A stretch of DNA of 14,632 nt from JANQGH01 sp039030175 (GTDB lineage Bacteria > Pseudomonadota > Alphaproteobacteria > DSM-16000 > Inquilinaceae): contig JBCCER010000110.1 of assembly GCA_039030175.1 (NCBI GenBank), forward strand, positions 1-14,632, written 5' to 3'. Each line of letters starts with the position of its first letter. The first letter of the stretch is position 1. Below, in pieces: positions 6,816 to 13,730 of the stretch. Below the pieces are notes generated by a model that was not told the DNA's origin, searched no databases, and worked only from the letters and a program-made list of their open reading frames with translations. The translations under genes and the position numbers were made by a program.

Positions 6816-8162
6816 CTACTTTCCCGCCACCGTCATGCCATCCACGCGCACCGTCGGCGCGTCGACGCCATAGTGGAATGAAAGGTCGTTGGCCGGGGTT
6901 AGCCGCTCGAACATGTCTGCCAGATTGCCGGCGACGGTAACCTCGTTGACCGGATAAGCGATTTCGCCCTTTTCGATCCAAAACCCGCTAGCGCCTCGGC
7001 TGTAGTCGCCGGTCACCATGTTGATGCCCTGGCCCATCATTTGAGTTACGTAGAATCCGTTACCAATTGCCCCGATTAGATCCTTGGGATCAGAATTACC
7101 GGGCTCAAGATAGAAGTTTGTCACTGAGGGGCCAGGCGGTCCGGACGTGCCGCGCGATGCGTTCCCGGTCGAACGCAACCCCAGTTGACGTGACGACGCG
7201 AGGTCCATCACCCAACTCGTCAGCCGGCCGTTTTCGATGAAGGCTCGACGGCTGTTGGCGAGCCCTTCTGCGTCAAAGGGCTTGGAACGCAATCCACGCG
7301 GACGGTGAGGGTCATCGATGACCGAGATTCCGTCCGCAAATATCTGTTCGTCCATCCGGTCTTTCAGAAAGCTCGTACCCCTCGCGATGGCTGGTCCTGA
7401 AATCGCCCCGGCCAAGTGACGCAGCAGCGAATTAGCAACCCGAGGGTCGAAAACGACCGGCACGCGGGCTGTTTCGACCTTACGGGCATTCAGCCGTGAA
7501 ACGGCCTTTGCGCCCGCCCGCTTACCGATCTCGTCAGCATCCTCCAAGTCCTCGGCAAAAACCGCGCTGGAGAAGTCGTAGTCGGTTTCCATGCTGGTGC
7601 CTTCGCCGGCGACTACCGACGCGACAGTGCTGGAACCCGTTCGAACATAGTGCCCAGTGAAGCCGTTCGACGCCGCCAGCCAAACTCTGGTTTGCCCCCA
7701 GCTGGCGTCAGCTGCCTCGGAGTTCGTCACGCCTTGAACTGCTAGAGCTGCCTGCTCGGCAGTGCGCGCTCGCTCGATCAGCGTTTCTGCCGAAGGTTCT
7801 TTGCTGTCCGCAAGGTCTATGGCGGGTATTTCGGTTACTACATCACCTGCATCCGCCAGTCCGCTATAGGGGTCCTCTGGCACCTGGCGCGCCATGGCAA
7901 CCGCCCGCTCGACCATCGCCTCCAAGGCTGGCTTCTTGCGGTCCGCTGACGAGACGATGGCAGACCGGTTTCCTACAAAGACCCGCAAGCCCAGATCGGC
8001 CGACTCCGACCGCTCGACCCGCTCGGTTTCCCCCATTCGCAGGATGGCCGAGAGTGAACTGCTGTCGACCATAATGGCGTCTGCGGCGTCCGCGCCTGCG
8101 CGCTTGGCCTGGCCGATCAGGTCAGTGAGTTGCGCAAGGTCGACGTCAATATCTTGGGGCAT
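6816..8162 (-). CDS. pmbA: Metalloprotease accessory subunit PmbA/TldE
   Basis: TldE (PmbA) is the non-catalytic partner of TldD. The heterodimer is a cytoplasmic peptidase that opens into a chamber and cuts unfolded peptides, including microcin B17 leader peptide and the CcdA antitoxin in E. coli. The 448 aa length is usual. The N-terminal U62-type region has GETERVERSESADLGLRVFVG. The central part reads VPVVFDPRVANSLLRHLAGAISG. The C-terminal domain has YSRGASGFWIEKGEIAYPVNEVTVAGNL. As expected for TldE, the HExxxH zinc motif is absent. A GAAGG lies about 8 nt before the ATG. The gene follows the DUF6524-like gene by 40 nt on the same strand and is likely co-transcribed with it. Its catalytic partner tldD is at the right edge of the window. 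Confidence 0.93.
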   Translation of the reverse strand: MPQDIDVDLAQLTDLIGQAKRAGADAADAIMVDSSSLSAILRMGETERVERSESADLGLRVFVGNRSAIVSSADRKKPALEAMVERAVAMARQVPEDPYSGLADAGDVVTEIPAIDLADSKEPSAETLIERARTAEQAALAVQGVTNSEAADASWGQTRVWLAASNGFTGHYVRTGSSTVASVVAGEGTSMETDYDFSSAVFAEDLEDADEIGKRAGAKAVSRLNARKVETARVPVVFDPRVANSLLRHLAGAISGPAIARGTSFLKDRMDEQIFADGISVIDDPHRPRGLRSKPFDAEGLANSRRAFIENGRLTSWVMDLASSRQLGLRSTGNASRGTSGPPGPSVTNFYLEPGNSDPKDLIGAIGNGFYVTQMMGQGINMVTGDYSRGASGFWIEKGEIAYPVNEVTVAGNLADMFERLTPANDLSFHYGVDAPTVRVDGMTVAGK

Positions 8163-8202
8163 TGATGAGCCTTCGGTGTCGCGGATCAGTCGTGTTTGGT
8201 CG

Positions 8203-8625
8203 CTACGGATCGATATCGTCCGTATCGTATTGGCCTGTCAGCCGACGCCTTATATGCGACCATGAGATGCCGATTGCCATAAGTGTCGCCAAAGCGATCA
8301 GGATCACCCAGCTGATTGTGCTCGTGTTGCCTATGTCCAGCATCCCTAGATCAACGATCAACCAAACTACGGCTGCGATCAGGGCGATAACCAGAATAAC
8401 GCCCCAAATCTTAATCGAGCGCCAGGTCGCCCGCACGAAGATGACATAGCCAATAAACAGCAAAACCCCAGCGACGATCTTCAGCGGAACGCTGCCTTCC
8501 TGATTGTCCACTACCCAGTTGTAGTAGGACCAGCCGAGTGGGTTGAAGGTCAGCAGCACAAGGACCACCGCAGCGATCCAGCGGATGGCGAAGTGCGGAA
8601 ATCCAAAGGGTACGCGGCGAGCCAT
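8203..8625 (-). CDS. Four-helix inner-membrane protein, DUF6524-like
   Basis: A 140 aa integral membrane protein with four hydrophobic segments at about residues 12-30, 47-64, 74-93 and 102-120. It ends in a basic then acidic tail (RRRLTGQYDTDDIDP), consistent with cytoplasmic termini. The pattern LTFNPLGWSYY near the first helix, RATWRSI between helices 2 and 3, and ISWSHIRRRLTGQ after helix 4 match what I recall of the proteobacterial DUF6524 family, whose function is unknown. A strong GGAGG lies 5 nt before the ATG. It is 40 nt upstream of pmbA, so it is probably the first gene of a two-gene unit. The family assignment is from memory; the membrane topology is read from the sequence. Confidence 0.82.
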   Translation of the reverse strand: MARRVPFGFPHFAIRWIAAVVLVLLTFNPLGWSYYNWVVDNQEGSVPLKIVAGVLLFIGYVIFVRATWRSIKIWGVILVIALIAAVVWLIVDLGMLDIGNTSTISWVILIALATLMAIGISWSHIRRRLTGQYDTDDIDP

Positions 8626-8630
8626 CTAAT

Positions 8631-8635
8631 CCTCC
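8631..8635 (-). promoter_or_regulatory. Strong Shine-Dalgarno site of the DUF6524-like gene
   Basis: GGAGG on the minus strand, 5 nt upstream of the ATG at 8625, fixes this start and argues that the small membrane protein is a real, well-translated gene. Confidence 0.6.
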
Positions 8636-8760
8636 GAAGTCAAACGACTGGCAACCACATCGAAGTGCGCCACCGAAGCCGCCGCATGGGACATGAAGCC
8701 AGGCCGCGACGCAAGCTTCGCAGACGGAATTTGATGCCTGAAACTTGACCTGCCCCTCAA

Positions 8761-8789
8761 TTGCCTGGTGAATTCCGAGCCCCTAAGAT
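8761..8789 (+). promoter_or_regulatory. Candidate mepA promoter
   Basis: TTGCCT (8761-8766), a 17-bp spacer and TAAGAT (8784-8789) each match four of six consensus positions. The predicted start near 8796 gives a leader of about 50 nt to the mepA ATG. The rest of the 219-bp gap 8626-8844 shows no gene and no clear terminator. Confidence 0.33.
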
Positions 8790-8844
8790 TGCAATTGCTG
8801 GGGTCTTGGAAAGCGATTCGCTGTCATGGAAGAGGTAAAGCCCG

Positions 8845-9684
8845 ATGACTAGGATCGGACTCGGATTGCTTGGGGCACTGTGGATGTTGCTCGCATCGCC
8901 GTCGATGGCGCAGCAAGTCGAATTCGCGGACATTCCAACTCCCGCGCCGGGACCAGCGCAATCGATTGGAACCTACACCAATGGCTGCTTCACCGGCGGC
9001 GAAATGTTGCCAATCGATGGGGCGGGCTATCAGGTCATTCGAATAAGCCGAAACCGCAATTGGGGCCATCCGGCGCTGATCGATTTTCTGGAGGACCTTG
9101 GCCAATCCGTGGCGCGCGAAGGACTGGGTGTCGCCCTCGTCGCGGACATGAACCAGCCGATGGGCGGGCCGATCACCGGCCATGCCAGCCACGAGCTTGG
9201 GTTGGACGCCGACATTTGGCTGCGACTGGATTTGCCGCGACTGTCCGCCAACGCGCGCGAGCAGTTGGGGGCCATCACCATGGTCGACACCAGCACGAAC
9301 GATTGGCGGGTGACGGATGATTTCACCCTACGCCAGGCCGAGTTGATCCGATTGGCCGCCAGCGACCCGCGCGTCGGCAGGATTTTTGTTCATCCCGCGA
9401 TCAAGCAAGCCATGTGCGAAATCGACTGGCCCGACCGGTCGTTCCTACAAACTGTTCGGCCTTGGTACGGCCATGACAGCCACATGCATGTCCGCATCAA
9501 TTGTCCAGCCAACAATCCCCAATGTCGACTGCAGTCGCCACCACCGGCGGGAGACGGCTGCGGGGCAGAGCTTCAGTCCTGGTTCCCTGACCCGAACCGC
9601 CCACCACCGCCCCCGGCAGGTCCGCGCCCTCCACCGCCGCCTTTACCTGCCGGGTGTCTGGCGCTGCTGGGCCAGTATCGCTGA
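8845..9684 (+). CDS. mepA: Penicillin-insensitive murein endopeptidase
   Basis: MepA (peptidase family M74, LAS group) is a periplasmic zinc enzyme that cuts D-Ala-meso-diaminopimelate cross-links of peptidoglycan. The 279 aa precursor has a signal peptide (hydrophobic residues 4-17) with probable cleavage after Ala22 in the SMA-QQ context. The zinc ligands are visible: His116 and Asp123 in GHASHELGLDADIW, and the HDSHMH cluster (His210, His213, His215). Conserved cysteines at about residues 48, 192, 219, 226, 238 and 272 fit the disulfide pattern of the family. After the catalytic domain comes a proline-rich stretch (about 250-271) with two runs of five prolines, then a short cysteine-containing end; a proline-rich tail is also typical of the family. 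An AGAGG lies about 9 nt before the ATG. Confidence 0.93.
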   Translation: MTRIGLGLLGALWMLLASPSMAQQVEFADIPTPAPGPAQSIGTYTNGCFTGGEMLPIDGAGYQVIRISRNRNWGHPALIDFLEDLGQSVAREGLGVALVADMNQPMGGPITGHASHELGLDADIWLRLDLPRLSANAREQLGAITMVDTSTNDWRVTDDFTLRQAELIRLAASDPRVGRIFVHPAIKQAMCEIDWPDRSFLQTVRPWYGHDSHMHVRINCPANNPQCRLQSPPPAGDGCGAELQSWFPDPNRPPPPPAGPRPPPPPLPAGCLALLGQYR

Positions 9685-9797
9685 TCGACCTGGCCTCACG
9701 AAGGTGTGATCGCAGCGGGTCGGCGCGTAACTCTCTCTGCGGCAATGACTTATCAGACTCAAACCATGGCCAGTTGATTGCGTCCTGTCCGGGTGGA

Positions 9798-9828
9798 TTG
9801 CCATGAAATGACGTTTGAGGAATATAGT
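9798..9828 (+). promoter_or_regulatory. Weak candidate promoter for the VOC-domain gene
   Basis: TTGCCA (9798-9803) and TATAGT (9823-9828) are separated by 19 bp, or by 17 bp if AATATA at 9821 is used. The start of transcription would be about 30 nt before the ATG. The spacing is not ideal. The rest of the gap 9685-9863 shows no gene and no convincing terminator. Confidence 0.25.
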
Positions 9829-9853
9829 CCGTGTAGTGCCACTCTCTCACACT

Positions 9854-9858
9854 GGAGG
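9854..9858 (+). promoter_or_regulatory. Strong Shine-Dalgarno site of the VOC-domain gene
   Basis: GGAGG with a 5-nt spacer to the ATG at 9864 fixes the start of this short gene. Confidence 0.6.
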
Positions 9859-9863
9859 ACGTC

Positions 9864-10241
9864 ATGCCGGGACCGGGTAGCTTTATGTGGAACGAGTTGA
9901 GCAGCAAGGACCTCGACGCCAGCAAGAAATTTTTTGGCGAGGTCGCGGGCTGGACTTTTGAAGAAGTCGATATGGGTACGGGCACCTATACGATCGTCAA
10001 ATCCGGTGACGATCAGGTCGCCGGCATGATGCCGACCCAGGATCCCAACCAGCCGACCGCTTGGGTATCTTACATCCACGTCGCGGATGTGGACGCGGCT
10101 GCGGCCAAGGTTGAAGGCGCAGGCGGCAACATCATCGTGCCGATGATGGATGTGCCAAATGTAGGGCGGTTCTGCTGGATTCAGGACCCTGCCGGCGGCG
10201 TTGTTGCCCTCATGACACCGGCGCAGACGCCAGAGAGTTAG
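9864..10241 (+). CDS. Single-domain VOC (glyoxalase/bleomycin-resistance fold) protein
   Basis: A 125 aa cytoplasmic protein made of one vicinal-oxygen-chelate domain with two beta-alpha-beta-beta-beta modules. The first is MWNELSSKDLDASKKFFGEVAGWTF and following strands; the second begins at SYIHVADVDAAAAKVEGAGG and ends with FCWIQDPAGGVVALMTP. It resembles one half of the two-domain mycobacterial CFP30B/CFP32-type hydroxylase-like proteins. Members are enzymes, binding proteins or stress proteins. The sequence gives no substrate, and I cannot point to a complete metal-ligand set. The domain needs dimerisation to form a complete site in most homologues. The gene has its own strong ribosome binding site and stands alone between mepA and the convergent ubiA, with no functional clue from the neighbours. 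Confidence 0.85.
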   Translation: MPGPGSFMWNELSSKDLDASKKFFGEVAGWTFEEVDMGTGTYTIVKSGDDQVAGMMPTQDPNQPTAWVSYIHVADVDAAAAKVEGAGGNIIVPMMDVPNVGRFCWIQDPAGGVVALMTPAQTPES

Positions 10242-10254
10242 TCTGGTGAACCGC

Positions 10255-11187
10255 TTAGATCGCGGCCTGGCCAGCGAGAAGCGCAGCCGCAACCAGCAAG
10301 CCGAATAGAGTATTCGATTGAAACTTGGCGAGGCTGTCGGCCGGTTCGTCAATGCGCCAAGCGACAACCTGCCAGCCAAGCTGAAGCGCCGCGAGGCCGA
10401 GACCCAGATAGGCAATGAAATGAAGCCCTTGGGTCTCGGTTGCGGCGACCAGCAGCGCAATGGTCGCGGCGTAAAATCCTGCGATCCATCGCCGGCTTTC
10501 CGGACCCAATAGCAGGGCCGTCGATTTGACGCCAACCAGCGCGTCGTCTTCCTTATCCTGATGGGCATAGATCGTGTCATAGCCCAGGGTCCACAGGATG
10601 CCGGCGGCGTAAATCAGCCAAGCGGGCCAATCGTTCGGCCCGAAAATCGAGCCGGTCACAGCCGCCCAACCCATTAGGGCGCCCCAATTGAAGGTCAGTC
10701 CGAGCCAAAGTTGCGGCCAGTAGGTGATGCGCTTCATGAGCGGGTAGGGGATCACGAGGGCCAACGAGGCGATGCCAAGCCAAATCGTGGTGGCGTTGAA
10801 CTGAAGTAGGATGATCAGTCCAACAAGTAGCTGCGCTGCGAGAAACACCAGAGCCTGGCGACGGCTGACTTCGCCTGAGGGCAGGGGCCGCACCCGCGTT
10901 CGCTCGACTTGCGCGTCGAAATCGACATCGATGATGTCGTTGATCGTACAGCCGGCCCCTCTCATCACCAAGGCGCCGATCGCAAACAGAAGCGCCAACC
11001 AGAGGTCAGACCAGGCGATGCCGCCGGGTCGCTCAGCAAGCGCCAGGCCCCACCAGCAGGGTAGTAGCAACAGCCATGTGCCGATTGGCCTGTCCAAACG
11101 CATCAGGCGGCCGTAGGGACGGCAAGCCGCCGGCATTTGCCGGTCAATCCAGCCGCCGATGCGGATGTCGGTAAATGGACGGGCCAT
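10255..11187 (-). CDS. ubiA: 4-hydroxybenzoate polyprenyltransferase
   Basis: UbiA is an inner-membrane prenyltransferase that attaches the polyprenyl chain to 4-hydroxybenzoate in ubiquinone synthesis. The 310 aa protein has about eight or nine hydrophobic helices and both Asp-rich motifs that bind Mg-diphosphate: NDIIDVDFD (Asn83, Asp84, Asp87, Asp91) followed by RTRVRPLPSG, and a second motif YDTIYAHQDKEDD at about 203-215. The motif pattern LDRPIGTWLLLLPCWWGL at the first helix is characteristic of UbiA itself rather than of heme or chlorophyll prenyltransferases. The start is the ATG at 11187, with no clear Shine-Dalgarno. It is divergent from rsmE, 89 bp apart, and converges on the VOC gene with 13 bp between stops. 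Confidence 0.94.
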   Translation of the reverse strand: MARPFTDIRIGGWIDRQMPAACRPYGRLMRLDRPIGTWLLLLPCWWGLALAERPGGIAWSDLWLALLFAIGALVMRGAGCTINDIIDVDFDAQVERTRVRPLPSGEVSRRQALVFLAAQLLVGLIILLQFNATTIWLGIASLALVIPYPLMKRITYWPQLWLGLTFNWGALMGWAAVTGSIFGPNDWPAWLIYAAGILWTLGYDTIYAHQDKEDDALVGVKSTALLLGPESRRWIAGFYAATIALLVAATETQGLHFIAYLGLGLAALQLGWQVVAWRIDEPADSLAKFQSNTLFGLLVAAALLAGQAAI

Positions 11188-11276
11188 CGGCTTGCTTTAC
11201 GCCATTGCAACAGTTCGGCCAAGAGCGCAGGAATAGGTCGAATTGCCGCTGCCGCGGCGTCTGCGACGAGCCCCCG

Positions 11277-12038
11277 ATGGTCCTTGAGATCCCGAGAACC
11301 CGCCTCTATTGCGACCACCGACTGGGAATTGAGCGGCCAGTGCAACTCGGCGAGGCCGTTGCTCACCGTCTGCGGTCGGTGCTGCGGCTCGGCGTTGGCG
11401 ATTGCGTTCGCTTGTTCAACGCTGAGTGCGGCGAATGGCTTTGCAAGCTTTCCCGGCTTTCCAAAAAGGGTGCTGAAGCGATCCCGAGGAAGCAGATCAG
11501 GCAGCCTGTGCCGAACGGCCCATCGGTGTGGCTGCTCTTTGCGCCGCTGAAGAAGGATGCTCTCGATATTTTGATTGAGAAGTCCGTGGAGCTTGGGGTC
11601 GATCGCCTTTTGCCGACCACCACCGCCCATACCGATGTCGGGCGGGTCAACATGGCCCGGATGCGGGCACGGGCGATTGCTGCTGCTGAGCAATGCGAAC
11701 GCCTTAGCATCCCTGAGATCGATGATCCCAAGCCGATAACCGCCCGGTTGAAGGCCTTGTCCAAGGACCGGATCGTGATCGCCTGCGCCGAAGCTGGCCC
11801 CGTCACGCCGCTTCTCGATCTAGCGCGAGAATTCCACCAGCAACCGGTCTGCCTTATGACAGGACCGGAGGGCGGCTTTGCAAAGTCGGAACTTGACGCC
11901 ATCGCCAAACTTCCTTTTGTTCACGCCGCCGGCCTGGGACCGCGCGTTTTGCGTGCGGAAACAGCGGCGATCGCCGCTTTGGCGATCTGGCAATCCGTAA
12001 GTGGCGATAGCGAAGAAAGGCCGCCACTTCGCCCTTAA
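11277..12038 (+). CDS. rsmE: 16S rRNA (uracil-1498-N3)-methyltransferase
   Basis: RsmE uses S-adenosylmethionine to methylate N3 of U1498 in 16S rRNA of the 30S subunit. From the ATG at 11277 the protein is 253 aa, the usual size. An N-terminal PUA-like domain (PRTRLYCDHRL..., AHRLRSVLRLGVGD) precedes a SPOUT trefoil-knot domain with KKDALDILIEKSVELGVD, EQCERLSIPEI, LMTGPEGGF (GPEGGF 196-201) and LGPRVLRAETAAIAAL (from 220). The ORF is open upstream to 11175, but that part would overlap the start of divergent ubiA and does not look like the family, so the internal ATG is chosen despite lacking a strong ribosome binding site. gshA starts 68 nt later on the same strand, and the two are probably transcribed together. 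Confidence 0.93.
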   Translation: MVLEIPRTRLYCDHRLGIERPVQLGEAVAHRLRSVLRLGVGDCVRLFNAECGEWLCKLSRLSKKGAEAIPRKQIRQPVPNGPSVWLLFAPLKKDALDILIEKSVELGVDRLLPTTTAHTDVGRVNMARMRARAIAAAEQCERLSIPEIDDPKPITARLKALSKDRIVIACAEAGPVTPLLDLAREFHQQPVCLMTGPEGGFAKSELDAIAKLPFVHAAGLGPRVLRAETAAIAALAIWQSVSGDSEERPPLRP

Positions 12039-12106
12039 TCGGGCCGATCTCAGCACCGCCATCGCCACGGATGGCGCGACAGTTGATCCTCAAGGAAATC
12101 TCGACA

Positions 12107-13471
12107 ATGTCCGGTCCTGAAACGAGTGCCGCCCCACCGATCACCGAAAAACGCCAACTGGTCGAATGGCTGGAGCAGGGCATCAAGCCAAGATCGGATT
12201 GGCGCATCGGGACCGAGCATGAGAAATTCATCTATCACCTGAAAAATCTTTCGCCGGTAACTTACGAGGAGCCAGACGGCGTCGGTTCCCTGCTCGAACG
12301 CCTTCAGAGTTTCGGCTGGCGGCCGGTACGTGAAGGACAAACGACGATTGGCCTTGTCGACGACACCGGCGCGTCGGTGTCTTTGGAACCAGGCGGCCAA
12401 ATCGAACTTTCCGGCGCCGCGCTCACCACCATCCACCAAACCTGCGACGAGGTTCACGAACACCTTCGTCAGGTGAAGGAAATCAATGTTGAGCTTGGCC
12501 TGGGCATGATCGGGCTGGGTTTCCATCCGTTCTGGCGCCGCGAGGAGGTGCCATGGATGCCCAAGGGACGCTACGGCATCATGTCATCCTACATGCCCAA
12601 GCGCGGTAGCCTGGGCCTCGACATGATGTTGCGTACTTGTACCATCCAGACCAATTTGGACTTCGACAGCGAAGCCGACATGGTGAAGAAGTTCCGCGTG
12701 TCGCTTGCTTTGCAGCCGGTGGCAACCGCACTCTTCGCCAACTCGCCTTTCACGGAAGGCCAGCCTAACGGCTTCCAAAGCTATCGCAGCCACATCTGGA
12801 CCGATACCGACCCCGATCGAACCGGTGACCTCCCATTCGTTTTTGATGAGGGTTTCGGTTTCGAACAATATGTCGACTATCTGCTCGATGTGCCGATGTA
12901 TTTTGTCTACCGAGACGGTTATGTCGATGCGTCCGGCCAAGGCTTTCGGGATTTCATGAACGGCACCTTGCCGGCCTTGCCGGGCGAGGCTCCCACGATG
13001 GCGGACTGGGCCGACCATGCGACGGTGGTTTTCCCGGAGGTTCGGCTCAAACGCTACCTCGAAATGCGTGGCGCTGATGGCGGGCCTTGGCGCCGTATTT
13101 GCGCCTTGCCGGCATTTTGGGTCGGCCTTCTCTACGACACCACCGCACTAGACGCTGCTTGGGATTTGGTGAAGGGGTGGAGCGCGGAGGAAAGAGCGAC
13201 GCTTCGCGCCGAAGTGCCCAAGCACGGCCTTCAGACACCGCTTGGAACCGGCACAGTCGGCGACCTGGCGGCGCAACTGCTTGAAATCGCTGAGGCGGGC
13301 CTGGTTTCTCGCGACCATCGGGACGGCTTCGGCGAGACCGAGGCCCATTTTTTGAACTCGCTTAAGACGGTTCTGGATACGGGCGAAACCCAAGCCCAAG
13401 AATTGCTGCGCCGGTATCGCGATGAGTGGGACGGATCAGTCCTACCCATCTTTGAACATTACGCCTATTAG
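12107..13471 (+). CDS. gshA: Glutamate-cysteine ligase (plant/alphaproteobacterial type)
   Basis: Catalyses ATP-dependent joining of L-glutamate and L-cysteine, the first and controlling step of glutathione synthesis, in the cytoplasm. The protein is 454 aa from the ATG at 12107. It has the GCS2-family signs: IGTEHEKF (34-41), SLEPGGQIELSG (about 92-103), GLGFHPFWRREEVPWMPKGRY, LGLDMMLRTCTIQTNLDF, ANSPFTEG, FVFDEGFGFEQYVDYLLD and HATVVFPEVRLKRYLEMRGAD. The last resembles the plant enzyme. The ORF is open from an ATG at 12071, but AAGGA at 12092-12096 sits 10 nt before the 12107 ATG, and the MSGPET start is more natural. No gshB is in the window. The enzyme is not the E. coli-type GshA. Confidence 0.94.
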   Translation: MSGPETSAAPPITEKRQLVEWLEQGIKPRSDWRIGTEHEKFIYHLKNLSPVTYEEPDGVGSLLERLQSFGWRPVREGQTTIGLVDDTGASVSLEPGGQIELSGAALTTIHQTCDEVHEHLRQVKEINVELGLGMIGLGFHPFWRREEVPWMPKGRYGIMSSYMPKRGSLGLDMMLRTCTIQTNLDFDSEADMVKKFRVSLALQPVATALFANSPFTEGQPNGFQSYRSHIWTDTDPDRTGDLPFVFDEGFGFEQYVDYLLDVPMYFVYRDGYVDASGQGFRDFMNGTLPALPGEAPTMADWADHATVVFPEVRLKRYLEMRGADGGPWRRICALPAFWVGLLYDTTALDAAWDLVKGWSAEERATLRAEVPKHGLQTPLGTGTVGDLAAQLLEIAEAGLVSRDHRDGFGETEAHFLNSLKTVLDTGETQAQELLRRYRDEWDGSVLPIFEHYAY

Positions 13472-13487
13472 CGCGCCGCAGCGTTCG

Positions 13488-13730
13488 ATGTTCGAAAAGA
13501 CCAACTGGGCGTGGGTGCGCCGCTGGACCGGCTCAGTGTTCGGTGCGGCTTTGGCGTTAGGCACGTTTGCGTTTCTCACCGCTTCACCGGTCGTCAGGCC
13601 GGGCGGCGTGATGGACGCACTCCCCACCGCGCTCGGGTGGTCTGCCCTGATTGCCCTAGTACTGGGTCTGATAGCGGGCTTCTTGCTGGCGCGCTATTCG
13701 AACAGGCGCGGCGGCAACCACGACAGTTAG
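13488..13730 (+). CDS. Small two-helix membrane protein, unknown function
   Basis: From the ATG at 13488 this is an 80 aa protein. A short basic-aromatic start (KTNWAWVRRW) is followed by a hydrophobic segment at about residues 13-30, a loop with VVRPGGVMDALPTA, a second hydrophobic segment at about 48-69, and a basic tail (RYSNRRGGNHDS). This predicts two membrane helices with both ends in the cytoplasm. I do not recognise a family. It begins 16 nt after the gshA stop and may be in the rsmE-gshA unit. An alternative ATG at 13422 would add 22 residues overlapping gshA in another frame. No good Shine-Dalgarno is visible for either start. Its TAG overlaps the tldD stop codon on the other strand. 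Confidence 0.65.
   Translation: MFEKTNWAWVRRWTGSVFGAALALGTFAFLTASPVVRPGGVMDALPTALGWSALIALVLGLIAGFLLARYSNRRGGNHDS

Noticed and set aside
8780..8804. CCCC...GGGG hairpin around the GCAATTGC palindrome before mepA
   Set aside because: Only the outer four bases and the 8-bp core pair; the sides between them do not, so it is not a convincing terminator or operator, and it overlaps the better promoter candidate.
11103..11693. 196-codon minus-strand frame across the ubiA-rsmE junction
   Set aside because: It overlaps both the ubiA start and the rsmE coding region and reads as a shadow of rsmE.
12050..12526. 158-codon minus-strand frame opposite gshA
   Set aside because: It lies almost wholly inside gshA; no start signal and no recognisable motif.
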